Positions 43,623 through 52,544 are shown, counted from the stretch's first letter. The stretch: 64,000 nucleotides of DNA from Pannonibacter sp. XCT-53 (GCF_009915765.1 NZ_JAABLQ010000001.1:1054001-1118000), one strand, 5' to 3'. The notes: a model not told the origin generated them from the sequence alone. Program-made: numbers and translations.

Positions 43623-44534
43623 ATGATGCGCCGAATGCCAAGCCTGGCCGCCATGCGCGTGTTCGAGACAGTGGGTCTGACCGGCAGCTTCACCCGCGCG
43701 GCCGAGCGGCTGAACCTGACGCAGAGCGCCGTCAGCCGGCAGGTGAAGATCCTCGAGGACCAGCTCGGCGAGCCGCTGCTGATCCGCCACCATCACCGGC
43801 TGGAACTGACCCCGGCGGGCCACATGCTGCTCGCTGCGCTGGGGCGGGCGTTTCACGAGGTCGAGCTGGCGCTGCGCGGCATCGAGGAGGAGAGCAACGC
43901 CCATCGTCTCAGGGTGAACGCGCCGCCGACCCTCTCCAAGCGCTGGCTGGTGCCCCGGCTTGCCGACCTGCGCAGGACCTGTCCGGACATCGACATCAGC
44001 CTCACCACCGACCTGACCGATTCGCTGGCCGAGAGCAGCCTGCTCGACTGCGCCATCCGCTTCGGGGACGGGGAATGGCCGGCCTTCCACTCGGTGCACC
44101 TGATGACCGAGCGCCACATCGCCGTCTGCGCGCCGTCGCTGATCGCGGGCCTGAGCCGCGACGAGGCGATGGACCTGAGCCGCTTCACCTTCCTGCATGT
44201 GCTGGCCAGCTCCGACCGGCGCTACCTGACCTGGCGCCACTGGCTCACCGCGGCGGGGCTGGAGGACGTGGACACCAGCGGAGGGCTGGAGTTCGACCTG
44301 CTCGACACGGCGATCGAGGCGGCGGTCTGCGGGCTCGGCATCACGGTGGCCGACCGGCACATGGTGGCGCGGGAGCTGGCCGACGGCCGGCTGGTGCAGC
44401 TGCTCGATGTGGAGGTGGACGGGCACGAATCCTACTGGCTCGTCACGCGGCAGGAGCGCAAGCCCCCGAAGATGCTGGTCGCCTTCTGCGACTGGCTCAC
44501 CGGCCAATGCACAGGCGAACGCCGGCCGGGCTGA
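43623..44534 (+). CDS. LysR-family regulator (GcvA-like)
   Basis: 303 residues. Winged helix-turn-helix at residues 8-65 (LAAMRVFETVGLTGSFTRAAERLNLTQSAVSRQVKILEDQLGEPLLIR in outline, with SFTRAAERLNLTQSAVSRQV as the core), then an effector domain with LRVNAPPTLSKRWLVPRL, the GcvA-type opening of the first subdomain. Tandem ATGs at 43623, 43626 and 43635; the first two sit 4-8 bases after GGGGG. Divergent from the aldo/keto reductase operon and upstream of the aldehyde dehydrogenase operon, and the same binding dyad lies on both sides, so it probably controls both. Confidence 0.92.
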   Translation: MMRRMPSLAAMRVFETVGLTGSFTRAAERLNLTQSAVSRQVKILEDQLGEPLLIRHHHRLELTPAGHMLLAALGRAFHEVELALRGIEEESNAHRLRVNAPPTLSKRWLVPRLADLRRTCPDIDISLTTDLTDSLAESSLLDCAIRFGDGEWPAFHSVHLMTERHIAVCAPSLIAGLSRDEAMDLSRFTFLHVLASSDRRYLTWRHWLTAAGLEDVDTSGGLEFDLLDTAIEAAVCGLGITVADRHMVARELADGRLVQLLDVEVDGHESYWLVTRQERKPPKMLVAFCDWLTGQCTGERRPG

Positions 44535-44555
44535 CGCCGCGCCCGGTTTTGCTCA

Positions 44556-44576
44556 AGCATCAGTTTTCCGCATGCT
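44556..44576. promoter_or_regulatory. LysR-type box, copy 2 (AGCAT-N11-ATGCT)
   Basis: Same dyad as at 43534, with the same flanks: CAAGCATCAG at 44554-44563, five bases, CGCATGCT at 44569-44576. The five central bases (TTTTC) are the reverse complement of those in copy 1 (GAAAA). It lies 22 bp after the LysR stop and 135 bp before the aldehyde dehydrogenase start. Confidence 0.7.
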
Positions 44577-44710
44577 TCCATGACCAACCGGCATTTGCCG
44601 TTCGCCGCCGCCGGTCCCTAGCTTTGGTGTGACAGGAACGGGCGGTTGCCCGGGGCATCGCGCCCCGGCAGGACCGGCCGGATGCACTCGGGCAGCATGA
44701 GGCAGGGCGG

Positions 44711-46135
44711 ATGACGGTTGGCGCGTTCTTCATCGGCGGCAGAAACGTGAAGCCGGCAGGCCGACGCAGCCAGCCCGTGCTGTCGCCGGCGACCGGCGCG
44801 GTCATCGGTGAGGTGGCGCTGGCCGAGGCGGAGGAGATTGACGCGGCGGTCGCGGCGGCAAGGGCCGCGCAGCCTGGCTGGGCGGGACTTGCGGCCTGTG
44901 ACCGGGGCGCGGCGCTGCGCCGTCTGGCGGCCGAGATCGAGGCGCGGGCCGGGACGATCGGCGCTGTGCTGGCGGCCGAGACCGGCAAGAGCCTCGGCGA
45001 TGCCACGGGCGAGGCCGTCTATGGCGCCGAGATCACCCGCTATCACAGCGAATGGGCGCGGCGCATCGAGGGCGAGATCATCCCCTCCGACACGCCCGGC
45101 GAGACGCTCCTGTTGATGCGCGCGCCCATTGGCGTGGTGGTCTGCCTGATCCCGTTCAATTTTCCGATCTACACGCTGCTGCGCAAGGTGGCGCCGGCGC
45201 TGATGGCCGGCAACAGCGTGGTGGTGCGCCCGTCGAACACGACGCCGCTGTCGGCGCTGGCGCTCGCCGAGGCCATTCAGGCGGCCGGACTGCCGGACGG
45301 GGTGATCAACATCCTGACCATGGACCATGCCGGCGCCGGGCGGCTGTCGCAGGCTGCGGCGGTCGGCATGATCACGCTGACGGGCAGCGTCTCGGCCGGG
45401 CGGGCGGTGATGGACTATGCCAAGGCCAACATCGCCAAGACCTCGCTGGAGCTGGGCGGCAAGACGCCGGTGCTGGTGGGGCCAGATGCGGATGTGGCCG
45501 ATGTCGCCCGCCGGCTGGTGGCCAACAAGACCAACCATTGCGGTCAGGTCTGCACGGCGGCGGCCCGTGTCTATGTGGTCGAGGCGCTGCATGACGCGCT
45601 GGTCGCGGCGCTGACGGAGGCCTTCCGCGCGCGGCGCTTTGCCGACCGGGCGCAAGAGCCCGACGCGATGGGACCGGTGGCGAGCGAAAAGGCCCGGGCC
45701 GAGATCCATGCCATGGTCGAGCGGGCGGTGGCCGAAGGGGCGAGCCTTGCGGCCGGCGGCGTGATGCCGGAGGGGCCGGGCTGGTTCTATCCGCCGACGC
45801 TTCTGACCGGCTGCCGGCAGGAGATGGAGATCATCCGGGAAGAGGTGTTCGGTCCGGTGCTGGCGGTGGTGCGGGTGAGCGACCTCGACGAGGCCCTGCG
45901 GCTGGCGAACGATCACCAGTTCGGGCTGAGCTCGGTGCTCTTCAGCAATGACCACCGCAAGGTGATGCAGATCGCCAACAGCATGGAGGCGGGCGAGCTC
46001 TACGTGAACCGCTTCCCGGCCGATCCCTACCAGGGCTACCACGCCGGCTGGAAACGCTCGGGTCTGGGCGGCGACGACGGCAAGCACGGGCTGCTGGAGT
46101 TCACGCAGACCCGGCTCGTGGTGCTGGCACCCTGA
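44711..46135 (+). CDS. Aldehyde dehydrogenase (lactaldehyde/glycolaldehyde type)
   Basis: 474 residues. IPFNFPIYTLLRKVAPALMAG (read as IPFNFPIYTLLRK and VAPALMAG), TLTGSVSAGRAVM, general base in LELGGKTPVLVG, nucleophile Cys in NHCGQVCTAAARVYV, and the C-terminal NRFPADPYQGYHAGWKRSG that resembles E. coli AldA. AldA-type enzymes oxidise lactaldehyde and glycolaldehyde to acids in deoxysugar and sugar-acid catabolism. It is first gene in an operon with the enolase-superfamily and GMC genes, spacing 45 bp and 8 bp. Control by the upstream LysR protein is suggested by the box at 44556. Confidence 0.88.
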   Translation: MTVGAFFIGGRNVKPAGRRSQPVLSPATGAVIGEVALAEAEEIDAAVAAARAAQPGWAGLAACDRGAALRRLAAEIEARAGTIGAVLAAETGKSLGDATGEAVYGAEITRYHSEWARRIEGEIIPSDTPGETLLLMRAPIGVVVCLIPFNFPIYTLLRKVAPALMAGNSVVVRPSNTTPLSALALAEAIQAAGLPDGVINILTMDHAGAGRLSQAAAVGMITLTGSVSAGRAVMDYAKANIAKTSLELGGKTPVLVGPDADVADVARRLVANKTNHCGQVCTAAARVYVVEALHDALVAALTEAFRARRFADRAQEPDAMGPVASEKARAEIHAMVERAVAEGASLAAGGVMPEGPGWFYPPTLLTGCRQEMEIIREEVFGPVLAVVRVSDLDEALRLANDHQFGLSSVLFSNDHRKVMQIANSMEAGELYVNRFPADPYQGYHAGWKRSGLGGDDGKHGLLEFTQTRLVVLAP

Positions 46136-46180
46136 CATGTTCTCAATTTGTTCTCACGCTCCCTCAAGCCAGGTGCGCCC

Positions 46181-47398
46181 ATGAAGCTCGTTTCGCTCAC
46201 CACCGATGTCGTCGCCGTGCCTCCGCCGCATCTGGGCGGGATGTACTGGATCTTCGTGACGCTGAAGACCGCCTGCGGGATCGAGGGCGTGGGCGAGATC
46301 TATGCGACGGCCTTCCATCCCGGTGCCCTGGTGCCGGTGATCGAGGACGTGTTCGTGCGGCATCTGGAAGGGCACGATCCGCACCGGATCGAGCGTTTCT
46401 GGCGCTCGGCCTATTCCAGCGGCTTCACCCAGCGCCCCGACCCGACGATGATGGGCATCGTCTCGGGGCTGGAGATCGCCTGCTGGGACATCATCGGCAA
46501 GGCCGCCGGCCGACCGGTGATGGATCTCCTGGGCGGGCAGGTGCATGAGCGGCTGCGCGCCTATACCTATCTCTATCCGAAGAACGCGGCCGGCGAGTAC
46601 GACTACAACGACCCGGACCTGGCGGCGGACTGCGCGGCGGAGATGGTGCGGCAGGGCTTCACAGGCGTGAAGTTCGATCCGGCCGGGCCCTACACCGCCT
46701 ATTCCGGACACCATCTGTCGCTGGGGGTGATGGAGCGCTGCGAGACCTTCTGCGCCAGGGTGCGCGAGGCGGTCGGTGCCTCGGCTGATCTCCTGTTCGG
46801 CACCCATGGCCAGATGGTGCCGTCCTCGGCCATCCGGCTCGCCAAGCGGCTGGAGCGCTTTGATCCGCTGTGGTTCGAGGAGCCGGTGCCGCCGGGACAG
46901 GAAGCGGCCATGGCCGAGGTGGCGCGGGCGACCTCCATTCCGGTTGCGACGGGCGAGCGGCTGACCACCAAATACGAGTTCCAGCGGGTGCTGGAGCTGA
47001 AGGCGGCCTCGATCCTGCAGATGAACGTTGCCCGGGTGGGCGGCCTGCTGGAGGCCAAGAAGATCGCCGGCATGGCCGAGGCGCAGTATGCCGAGGTCGC
47101 GCCGCATCTCTACAACGGCCCCGTCGGGGCGGCGGCCTCGATCCAGCTGGCTGCGACCCTGCCGAACTTCCTGATCCACGAGGCGATCCTCGATTTCTCC
47201 GGGTTCCATGCCGAGGTGCTGAAGACCAAGCTCACGCTGGAGGATGGCTATCTCATCCCCAGCCGCGAGCCGGGGCTCGGCATCGAGCTGAACCGGGAGG
47301 TGATTGCACGCCACACGCCCTACACGGGCACACGGCTGCACCTGCAGATGGGCGACACACCGGCGGACGTGAAACAGTTCGCTCCCGCCAAGGGCTGA
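46181..47398 (+). CDS. Enolase-superfamily enzyme (mandelate racemase/muconate lactonizing group)
   Basis: 405 residues: N-terminal capping domain then (beta/alpha)7-beta barrel. Visible are GLEIACWDIIGKAAGRPVMDLLGG at the barrel entry (read as GLEIACWDIIGKAAG and RPVMDLLGG), GVKFDPAGPYT for the lysine strand, LLFGTHGQ, WFEEPVPP with a metal-binding Glu, VATGERL with the next Glu, and EVAPHLYNGPVG with a general acid/base His. The GTHGQ strand in place of DxN and the H-L-Y-N loop resemble sugar-acid dehydratases or cycloisomerases of the superfamily. An acid-sugar dehydration/isomerisation step fits the flanking aldehyde and GMC dehydrogenases; exact substrate unknown. Confidence 0.87.
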   Translation: MKLVSLTTDVVAVPPPHLGGMYWIFVTLKTACGIEGVGEIYATAFHPGALVPVIEDVFVRHLEGHDPHRIERFWRSAYSSGFTQRPDPTMMGIVSGLEIACWDIIGKAAGRPVMDLLGGQVHERLRAYTYLYPKNAAGEYDYNDPDLAADCAAEMVRQGFTGVKFDPAGPYTAYSGHHLSLGVMERCETFCARVREAVGASADLLFGTHGQMVPSSAIRLAKRLERFDPLWFEEPVPPGQEAAMAEVARATSIPVATGERLTTKYEFQRVLELKAASILQMNVARVGGLLEAKKIAGMAEAQYAEVAPHLYNGPVGAAASIQLAATLPNFLIHEAILDFSGFHAEVLKTKLTLEDGYLIPSREPGLGIELNREVIARHTPYTGTRLHLQMGDTPADVKQFAPAKG

Positions 47399-47406
47399 GA
47401 CCGACC

Positions 47407-49089
47407 ATGACCGAGACATCCCGCGCTGACCTGGCCGCTGCCGGCCGGGAGGAGTTCGACTTTGTCATCGCCGGGGCAGGCTCTGCCGGGGCGATCCTGG
47501 CGGCGCGGCTGAGCGAATGCGGGCGCTATACGGTGGCGCTGGTGGAGGCGGGCGGCGAGGACCGCTCGTTCTGGCTGAAGATCCCCGTCGGCTATGCCAA
47601 GAGCTACTACAATCCGGCGGTCAACTGGATGTATCGCAGCGAGCCGGAAGCGGCGCTGGGCAACCGGCAGGTCTATGTGCCGCGCGGCAAGGTGCTGGGC
47701 GGCTCCGGGGCGATCAACGCGATGATCTTCGTGCGCGGCGCGCGGGAGGATTTCGACGACTGGCACGCGGCCGGCAACCCCGGCTGGGGCTATGAGGACG
47801 TGCTGCCCTATTTCCGCAAGCTGGAAACCCATGCGCGGGGCGAAAGCCCCTTCCACGGCGGGACCGGTCCGATCCATGTGACGCCGATGCGGGGGGAGAC
47901 ACATCCGATCACCGACCGGTTCCTGGCGGCCTGCGCCGAATTGCAGCTGCCGGCGACGCCCGACTTCAACGGGGCAAGCCTCGAAGGGGCGGGGATCTAT
48001 GACGTGAACACCCGGGCGGGCCTGCGGTCCTCCTCCGGCGTGGAGTATCTGAGGCCGGCGCGGCGGCGGAAGAACCTCACCGTGTTCACGAGGACGCGCG
48101 CGCTGGACGTCGTGCTCGACGCCGAAGGCCGCGCAAGGGGACTGGCGGTGCGCCCGGAGGGGGCAGGGCATGACGAGACGGGACAGCGGCTGATCCTGGC
48201 GCGGCGCGACGTGATCCTGGCCACGGGGGCCATCGCCACACCGGTGCTGCTGCAGCGCTCGGGACTTGGCGCGGCGGCCCGGCTTCAGGCGCTGGGCGTG
48301 CCCGTGCGGCGCGACCTGCCGGGCGTTGGCGCCAACCTGCAGGATCATCTTTGCGCCAGCTTCTACTTCCGCTCCCGCGTGCCGACGCTGAACGGGCCGT
48401 TCGGGTCGATCTTCGGCCAGGCGGCGCTGGCCCTGCGCTGGGCGCTGACGCGCAAGGGGCCGTTTGCCGGCAGCGTCAACCAGGCGGGCGGGTTCTTCCG
48501 CTCGCGACCCGACGCGCCGCGGCCGAACCTGCAGCTCTATTTCAATCCGCTGTCCTACCGCATTCCGCAGGATCCGAAAGCCGGGCTGGCACCGGAGCCC
48601 TATCCGGGGTTCCTGGTCGCCTTCAACTCCTGCCGGCCGACCAGCCGGGGGCGGGTGGATCTTCGCGTCAATAGCGGGCTTGACGACCTGTCGCCGGTGA
48701 TCCACGGCCATTACCTCACAACCGAGGAGGACTGCCGCGAGGCGGTGGAGGGCAGCCAGTTCGTGCGCCGGCTGATGCAGGCCCCGTCGCTGGCCGCCAT
48801 CACAGAAGCCGAGATGAGCCCTTCGGCCGAGGCGCGGAGCGACCAGGAGCTGCTGGAGCATTTCCGCGCCAATTGCGGCTCGATCTACCACCCCTGCGGC
48901 ACGGCTGCGATGGGGCCGGACCCGTCCAGCGCGGTTGTCGATCACCGGCTGCGGGTGCATGGCGTGCCGGGCCTGCGCGTGGTCGATGCGTCGGTGTTTC
49001 CCAACATCACCTCCGGCAACATCAACGCCCCCGTGATGATGGTGGCGGAGAAGGGCGCGCAGATGATCCTGGAAGACGCGCGGGCCTAG
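47407..49089 (+). CDS. GMC-family FAD oxidoreductase
   Basis: 560 residues. FAD-binding IAGAGSAGAILAARLSE at residue 17, the GMC signature 1 in VPRGKVLGGSGAINAMIFVRG (read as PRGKVLGGSGAIN and AMIFVRG), signature 2 GAIATPVLLQRSG, LPGVGANLQDHL, and the C-terminal catalytic region YHPCGTAAMGPD with active-site His, followed by NITSGNINAPVMMVAEKGA. This is the choline dehydrogenase/alcohol dehydrogenase branch. No Tat or Sec signal, so it should be cytoplasmic or membrane-associated and pass electrons to quinone. It starts 8 bp after the enolase-superfamily stop and probably oxidises a hydroxyl of the same pathway. Confidence 0.92.
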   Translation: MTETSRADLAAAGREEFDFVIAGAGSAGAILAARLSECGRYTVALVEAGGEDRSFWLKIPVGYAKSYYNPAVNWMYRSEPEAALGNRQVYVPRGKVLGGSGAINAMIFVRGAREDFDDWHAAGNPGWGYEDVLPYFRKLETHARGESPFHGGTGPIHVTPMRGETHPITDRFLAACAELQLPATPDFNGASLEGAGIYDVNTRAGLRSSSGVEYLRPARRRKNLTVFTRTRALDVVLDAEGRARGLAVRPEGAGHDETGQRLILARRDVILATGAIATPVLLQRSGLGAAARLQALGVPVRRDLPGVGANLQDHLCASFYFRSRVPTLNGPFGSIFGQAALALRWALTRKGPFAGSVNQAGGFFRSRPDAPRPNLQLYFNPLSYRIPQDPKAGLAPEPYPGFLVAFNSCRPTSRGRVDLRVNSGLDDLSPVIHGHYLTTEEDCREAVEGSQFVRRLMQAPSLAAITEAEMSPSAEARSDQELLEHFRANCGSIYHPCGTAAMGPDPSSAVVDHRLRVHGVPGLRVVDASVFPNITSGNINAPVMMVAEKGAQMILEDARA

Positions 49090-49310
49090 GGCGACGCGGT
49101 AGGGGGGCAAACCCTCGATCGTCATCCCGGCTCGGCGCTTCGCTGCGTGCGGGATGACGATGGAGCGGTCTGTCATGAAGCTGAGGCGCGTCCTGGGGGC
49201 ATGCCGTCAAGACAACCGCGACAGCACAGAGAGGATGGTCCCGGCCTGAGGCCGGTACAGTGCGGATGGTCCCGGCCTAAGGCCGGGACGGGTGCCAGAG
49301 AGGTTCCGCC
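49090..49310. repeat. Intergenic palindromic elements
   Basis: A compact element at 49121-49158 runs from GTCATCCCGG to CGGGATGAC. Two further GGATGGTCCCGGCCT(G/A)AGGCCG hairpin units lie at about 49230-49290. These separate the convergent GMC and PfkB genes and may act as terminators. Confidence 0.65.
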
Positions 49311-50231
49311 TTACAGCTCGTGGGCCCAGGGCGGGTTGGCGCCGGCGCGGGAGACGGTGACGGCGGCGACGGATGTGGCGCGGGTGAGGGCGGCGGTGAG
49401 GACCGTGTCGCTCAAGGTGCCGACGCCCGTCTTGGTGAGCGCACCGGCCTCGGCGAGCGAGGACAGGAACCCGGCGTTGAACGTGTCACCGGCGCCGACC
49501 GTGTCGACGACCTCGACCTTGCGGGCGGGAACGGTGATGTCCTGCGTCGCCGTCAGGGCGCGGGCGCCGTCCTTGCCGAGGGTCTTCAGGACGACCTTGA
49601 CGCCGCCGGCGATCCAGGATTTCGCCATCGTGTCGAAATCGGAGCCAGGCGCATACCACTCGAGGTCTTCCTCGCTGAGCTTCAGGATGTCGGCCCTCGC
49701 GAAAATGCGGGACAGGCGGGCGCGATAGGCCGTTTCATCGGTAATGAAACCGGGGCGGATGTTCGGATCAAGCGCGATCACCCGCGATCCGGCCTCGCGC
49801 ATCAGCAGCGCTTCCAGTGCCGTGCCGCAGGGCTCGCCGATCAGGCTGATGCCACCGAAATAGAGCGTCGAGACGGCAGCCGGCAGGGCCGGCAGGTCGG
49901 CGGCCGTGATCATGCGGCCGGCGGAGTTCTCGTCGTAGAAGGTGTAGGTGGCGTTGCCGTCCTTCAGCCGCACGAAGGCCAGCGTCGTCGGGCGCGGCGA
50001 GCGGATCGTTAGGTCGGTGGCAACATTCGAGGCGGCGAGATGGGCGAGGAGCTGCTCGCCGAACAGGTCGGTCGAGACGCCATAGAGGAAGCCGGCCGGT
50101 GTGCCGAGCCGGCCGAGCGCCAGCGCCGTGTTGAAGATCGCGCCGCCAGGCACGGGCAGGAATGCAGTTCCTTCGCCGCCGATCTCTCTCGGCAGCATGT
50201 CCATCAGCGCTTCACCGCAACACAGGATCAT
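49311..50231 (-). CDS. PfkB-family sugar kinase (fructokinase type)
   Basis: 306 residues. N-terminal CCGEALMDMLPRE, substrate loop PGGAIFNTALALGRLG (PfkB signature 1), the lid region, LKLSEEDLEWY, and the C-terminal signature DTVGAGDTFNAGFLSS with catalytic Asp. The GEALMDM and EEDLEWY elements fit fructokinases. It is divergent from the amino-acid ABC transporter operon with 233 bp between starts, and shares the LacI-type operator region, so it probably belongs to the same regulon and phosphorylates a released hexose. Confidence 0.88.
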   Translation of the reverse strand: MILCCGEALMDMLPREIGGEGTAFLPVPGGAIFNTALALGRLGTPAGFLYGVSTDLFGEQLLAHLAASNVATDLTIRSPRPTTLAFVRLKDGNATYTFYDENSAGRMITAADLPALPAAVSTLYFGGISLIGEPCGTALEALLMREAGSRVIALDPNIRPGFITDETAYRARLSRIFARADILKLSEEDLEWYAPGSDFDTMAKSWIAGGVKVVLKTLGKDGARALTATQDITVPARKVEVVDTVGAGDTFNAGFLSSLAEAGALTKTGVGTLSDTVLTAALTRATSVAAVTVSRAGANPPWAHEL

Positions 50232-50401
50232 CGGTCAGGTCCATCCAGAAGGCACGGGCCCTGCAGGCTGCAGGACACGCAAGGAGATCGCAGGGCGCTG
50301 TTTGTGCCCCGGATCGCGGGACGACGCAAGGGCAGGTCGGCGCTGTTCCGGGTCCCGGTCCGGGGCCGCTTTCGGGCCTGCTGCGGGGACGGGGTCGACC
50401 G

Positions 50402-50429
50402 TTGACAGACCGTGGTTTGCCCGTCTAAA
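50402..50429 (+). promoter_or_regulatory. Promoter of the amino-acid ABC operon
   Basis: A perfect -35 TTGACA (50402-50407) and TCTAAA (50424-50429) as -10, spacing 16 bp, followed immediately by the 50430 palindrome. The operator position just after the -10 box explains repression by blocking RNA polymerase. Confidence 0.7.
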
Positions 50430-50443
50430 TGAAACCGGTTTCA
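50430..50443. promoter_or_regulatory. LacI-type operator TGAAACCGGTTTCA
   Basis: A perfect 14-bp palindrome with the central CG typical of LacI/GalR operators, overlapping the expected transcription start. A LacI-family gene lies at 54516-55553 in the same cluster. Confidence 0.75.
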
Positions 50444-50464
50444 CTTTTCACCCGGGAGGCGCCC

Positions 50465-51136
50465 TTGGGCTTCGACCTGTCGATCCTGACCAAGCATGTG
50501 CCGTTCCTGCTGGAGGGGCTGTGGCTGACCACCGTGGTCTGTCTCGGCGCGCTGGCGGGCAGCCTCGTGCTCGGCATTGCCGTGGCCGCCTGCCGCACGG
50601 CCGCCTCGTCGCTGGCCCGGCGCCTGTCGGCGGTCTATGTCGACGTGTTCCGCAACGTGCCCTTCATCGTGCAGCTGTTCTTCTTCTATTTCGGGCTGCC
50701 GGAAGTGGGGATCTACATTGACGCCGCGCCGACCGGGATCATCGCCCTGTCGATCGCCGGCGGCGCCTACACGTCGGATGTCATTCGCGCGGGCATTCTG
50801 GCCATCGAGCCGGGTATCCTGGAGGCGGCAGAGGTCAGCGGTCTTTCCCGGCGCAAGATCTTCACCAGGGTGATCCTGCCCATCGCGCTCCGGACCTCGA
50901 TCCGGCCGCTCGGGGCGGTCTGCGTCAATCTGGTGCTGACCTCGTCGGTGCTGTCGACGATCACGCTGAACGAGCTGACCGGCTCGGCGAAGATCGTCGC
51001 GGCCGAGACGTTCCGGCCCTTCGAGGTCTATGCGGCGCTGCTCATTGCCTATGCCTGCCTGACCTACGCGGTCTCGGGCCTCTTCGGCGCGCTGCACCGC
51101 CATGTCAACCGCCATACGGCCGGGGAGGTGGCGTGA
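50465..51136 (+). CDS. Amino-acid ABC transporter permease 1 (HisMQ type)
   Basis: About 223 residues from TTG 50465 (MGFDLSILTKHVPFLLEGLW region), chosen because CGGGAGG lies 5 bases upstream. The longer reading from ATG 50429 would put the start codon inside the promoter/operator. Around five helices; the EAA loop reads EAAEVSGLSRRKIFTRVILPIA (core EVSGLSRRKIFTRVILP). RNVPFIVQLFFFYFGLP is the polar-amino-acid family motif. Its stop overlaps the next start (TGATG). With permease 2, the ATPase and the binding protein at 53498 it forms a polar-amino-acid-type importer. Confidence 0.88.
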   Translation: MGFDLSILTKHVPFLLEGLWLTTVVCLGALAGSLVLGIAVAACRTAASSLARRLSAVYVDVFRNVPFIVQLFFFYFGLPEVGIYIDAAPTGIIALSIAGGAYTSDVIRAGILAIEPGILEAAEVSGLSRRKIFTRVILPIALRTSIRPLGAVCVNLVLTSSVLSTITLNELTGSAKIVAAETFRPFEVYAALLIAYACLTYAVSGLFGALHRHVNRHTAGEVA

Positions 51137-51807
51137 TGCGCTACACCGAGTTTACCCCCTATGACATCGTCCTGCTGCTGCAGGGCCTGTCGGTGACGCT
51201 GGGACTGTTCGTGGCCTCGACGCTGATCGGCGGCGCGCTCGGGCTCGGCTTGGCGGTGGTGCGCTACTACCGGGTGCCGCTGCTGCGCCAGCTGGTGCAC
51301 GGGCTTGCCGAACTGCTGAAGAACTCGCCCGTGCTGGTGCAGCTGTTCCTGGTGTTCTTCGGCCTGCCGGTGCTGATGAAGATCAACCTGACGCCGTCGC
51401 AGGCGGCGCTGATCACCCTGTCCGGCAACACGGCGGCCTTTGTCTATGTGATCGCGGTGTCGGCCATCGAGGCGATCGCGCGCGAGCAGATCGAGGCGGC
51501 GCGGGTGTTCGGCCTGACACGCTGGACCATCCTGAGACGGGTGATCGGGCCGCAGGCGCTGGCCTTCGCGATCGGGCCGCTGACGGGCCTGCTGGTCAAC
51601 CAGCTGCAGGTGACCTCGCTCATCTCCGTCATCGGCGTCATCGACCTGACCAAGGTCGGCAACATCCTCAACCTGCGCACGCTGAAGCCCTTCGTCGTCT
51701 GGGCTGTCGTGGGCGCGCTCTATTACCTCACCGCCAAGGCGGTCGCCCATGCCGGGTCCCGGCTGGAACGGCGGCTGCGGGCGCATACGGACTGGAAGGG
51801 GGTCTGA
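51136..51807 (+). CDS. Amino-acid ABC transporter permease 2 (HisMQ type)
   Basis: 223 residues. It has KNSPVLVQLFLVFFGLPVLM, the family motif equivalent to that in permease 1, and the EAA loop EAARVFGLTRWTILRRVIGPQ. GGGGAGG lies 7 bases before ATG 51136, and the stop shares a base with the ATPase start. A heterodimer with permease 1 is expected. Confidence 0.9.
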   Translation: MRYTEFTPYDIVLLLQGLSVTLGLFVASTLIGGALGLGLAVVRYYRVPLLRQLVHGLAELLKNSPVLVQLFLVFFGLPVLMKINLTPSQAALITLSGNTAAFVYVIAVSAIEAIAREQIEAARVFGLTRWTILRRVIGPQALAFAIGPLTGLLVNQLQVTSLISVIGVIDLTKVGNILNLRTLKPFVVWAVVGALYYLTAKAVAHAGSRLERRLRAHTDWKGV

Positions 51808-52544
51808 TGCTCTCCGTCAACGGCCTGTGCAAATCCTTCGGCACCCACAAGGTGCTCGACGGGGTCAATCTCACGCTCAATCCGGGCGAAGTGGTGTCGG
51901 TTCTGGGCGCCAGCGGCTCGGGCAAGTCGACCCTGATCCGCTGCATCAACGGGCTTGAGACATTCGAGGCCGGGTCGATCACGGTCGATGGCTTCGATGT
52001 GGCCAAGCCGAAGGAGCTGGCGGAAGCGCGACGCCGCTCGGCGACCGTGTTCCAGCAGTTCAACCTCTACCCGCACATGACGGCGGTGGAGAACATTGCG
52101 CTTGCTCCTGTCGAGGTGCTGAAGCGGCCCAAGGCCGAGGTGATCGCGGAAGCGCGCGCGCTGCTCGACCGGGTCGGCCTCGCGCACCGGGCCGATGCCT
52201 ATCCGGCGCAGCTGTCGGGCGGCCAGCGCCAGCGGGTCGGCATCTGCCGGGCGCTTGCCATGCAGCCGCGCTATCTGCTGCTCGACGAGGTGACCAGCGC
52301 GCTCGATCCGGAGATGACGGCGGAGGTGCTGGACATCCTCAAGGTGCTGGCGACCACGGGCACGACGATGCTCTTCGTCACCCACGAGATTGCCTTCGCC
52401 CGCTCGATCTCGCACCGGATCGTCTTTCTCGAAAAGGGCGAACTCATCGCCGACATGCCCACGGCCGATTTCTTTTCCGACCGGGGGCGGTCGCTGCCGC
52501 GCGTTGCCCGGTTCCTGTCCAAACTGCAAGGGGAAGCCCTCTGA
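51807..52544 (+). CDS. Amino-acid ABC transporter ATPase (GlnQ/HisP type)
   Basis: 245 residues. Walker A GASGSGKSTLIR, Q-loop VFQQFNLYPHMTAVENI (a clear polar-amino-acid family mark), signature LSGGQRQRVGICRAL and Walker B LLLDEVTSALDPE, with the H-loop in FVTHEIAFA. It shares a base with each neighbouring gene (TGATG on both sides). Confidence 0.95.
   Translation: MLSVNGLCKSFGTHKVLDGVNLTLNPGEVVSVLGASGSGKSTLIRCINGLETFEAGSITVDGFDVAKPKELAEARRRSATVFQQFNLYPHMTAVENIALAPVEVLKRPKAEVIAEARALLDRVGLAHRADAYPAQLSGGQRQRVGICRALAMQPRYLLLDEVTSALDPEMTAEVLDILKVLATTGTTMLFVTHEIAFARSISHRIVFLEKGELIADMPTADFFSDRGRSLPRVARFLSKLQGEAL

Noticed and set aside
42411-44507. A 698-codon - strand frame joining the aldo/keto reductase to DNA opposite the LysR gene.
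   Set aside because: Residues upstream of the reductase start are antisense of the LysR gene; the two regions are separate genes.
50429-50464. ATG at 50429 as start of the first amino-acid permease.
   Set aside because: It lies in the predicted -10 box/operator and lacks a Shine-Dalgarno sequence; TTG 50465 has GGGAGG 5 bases upstream.
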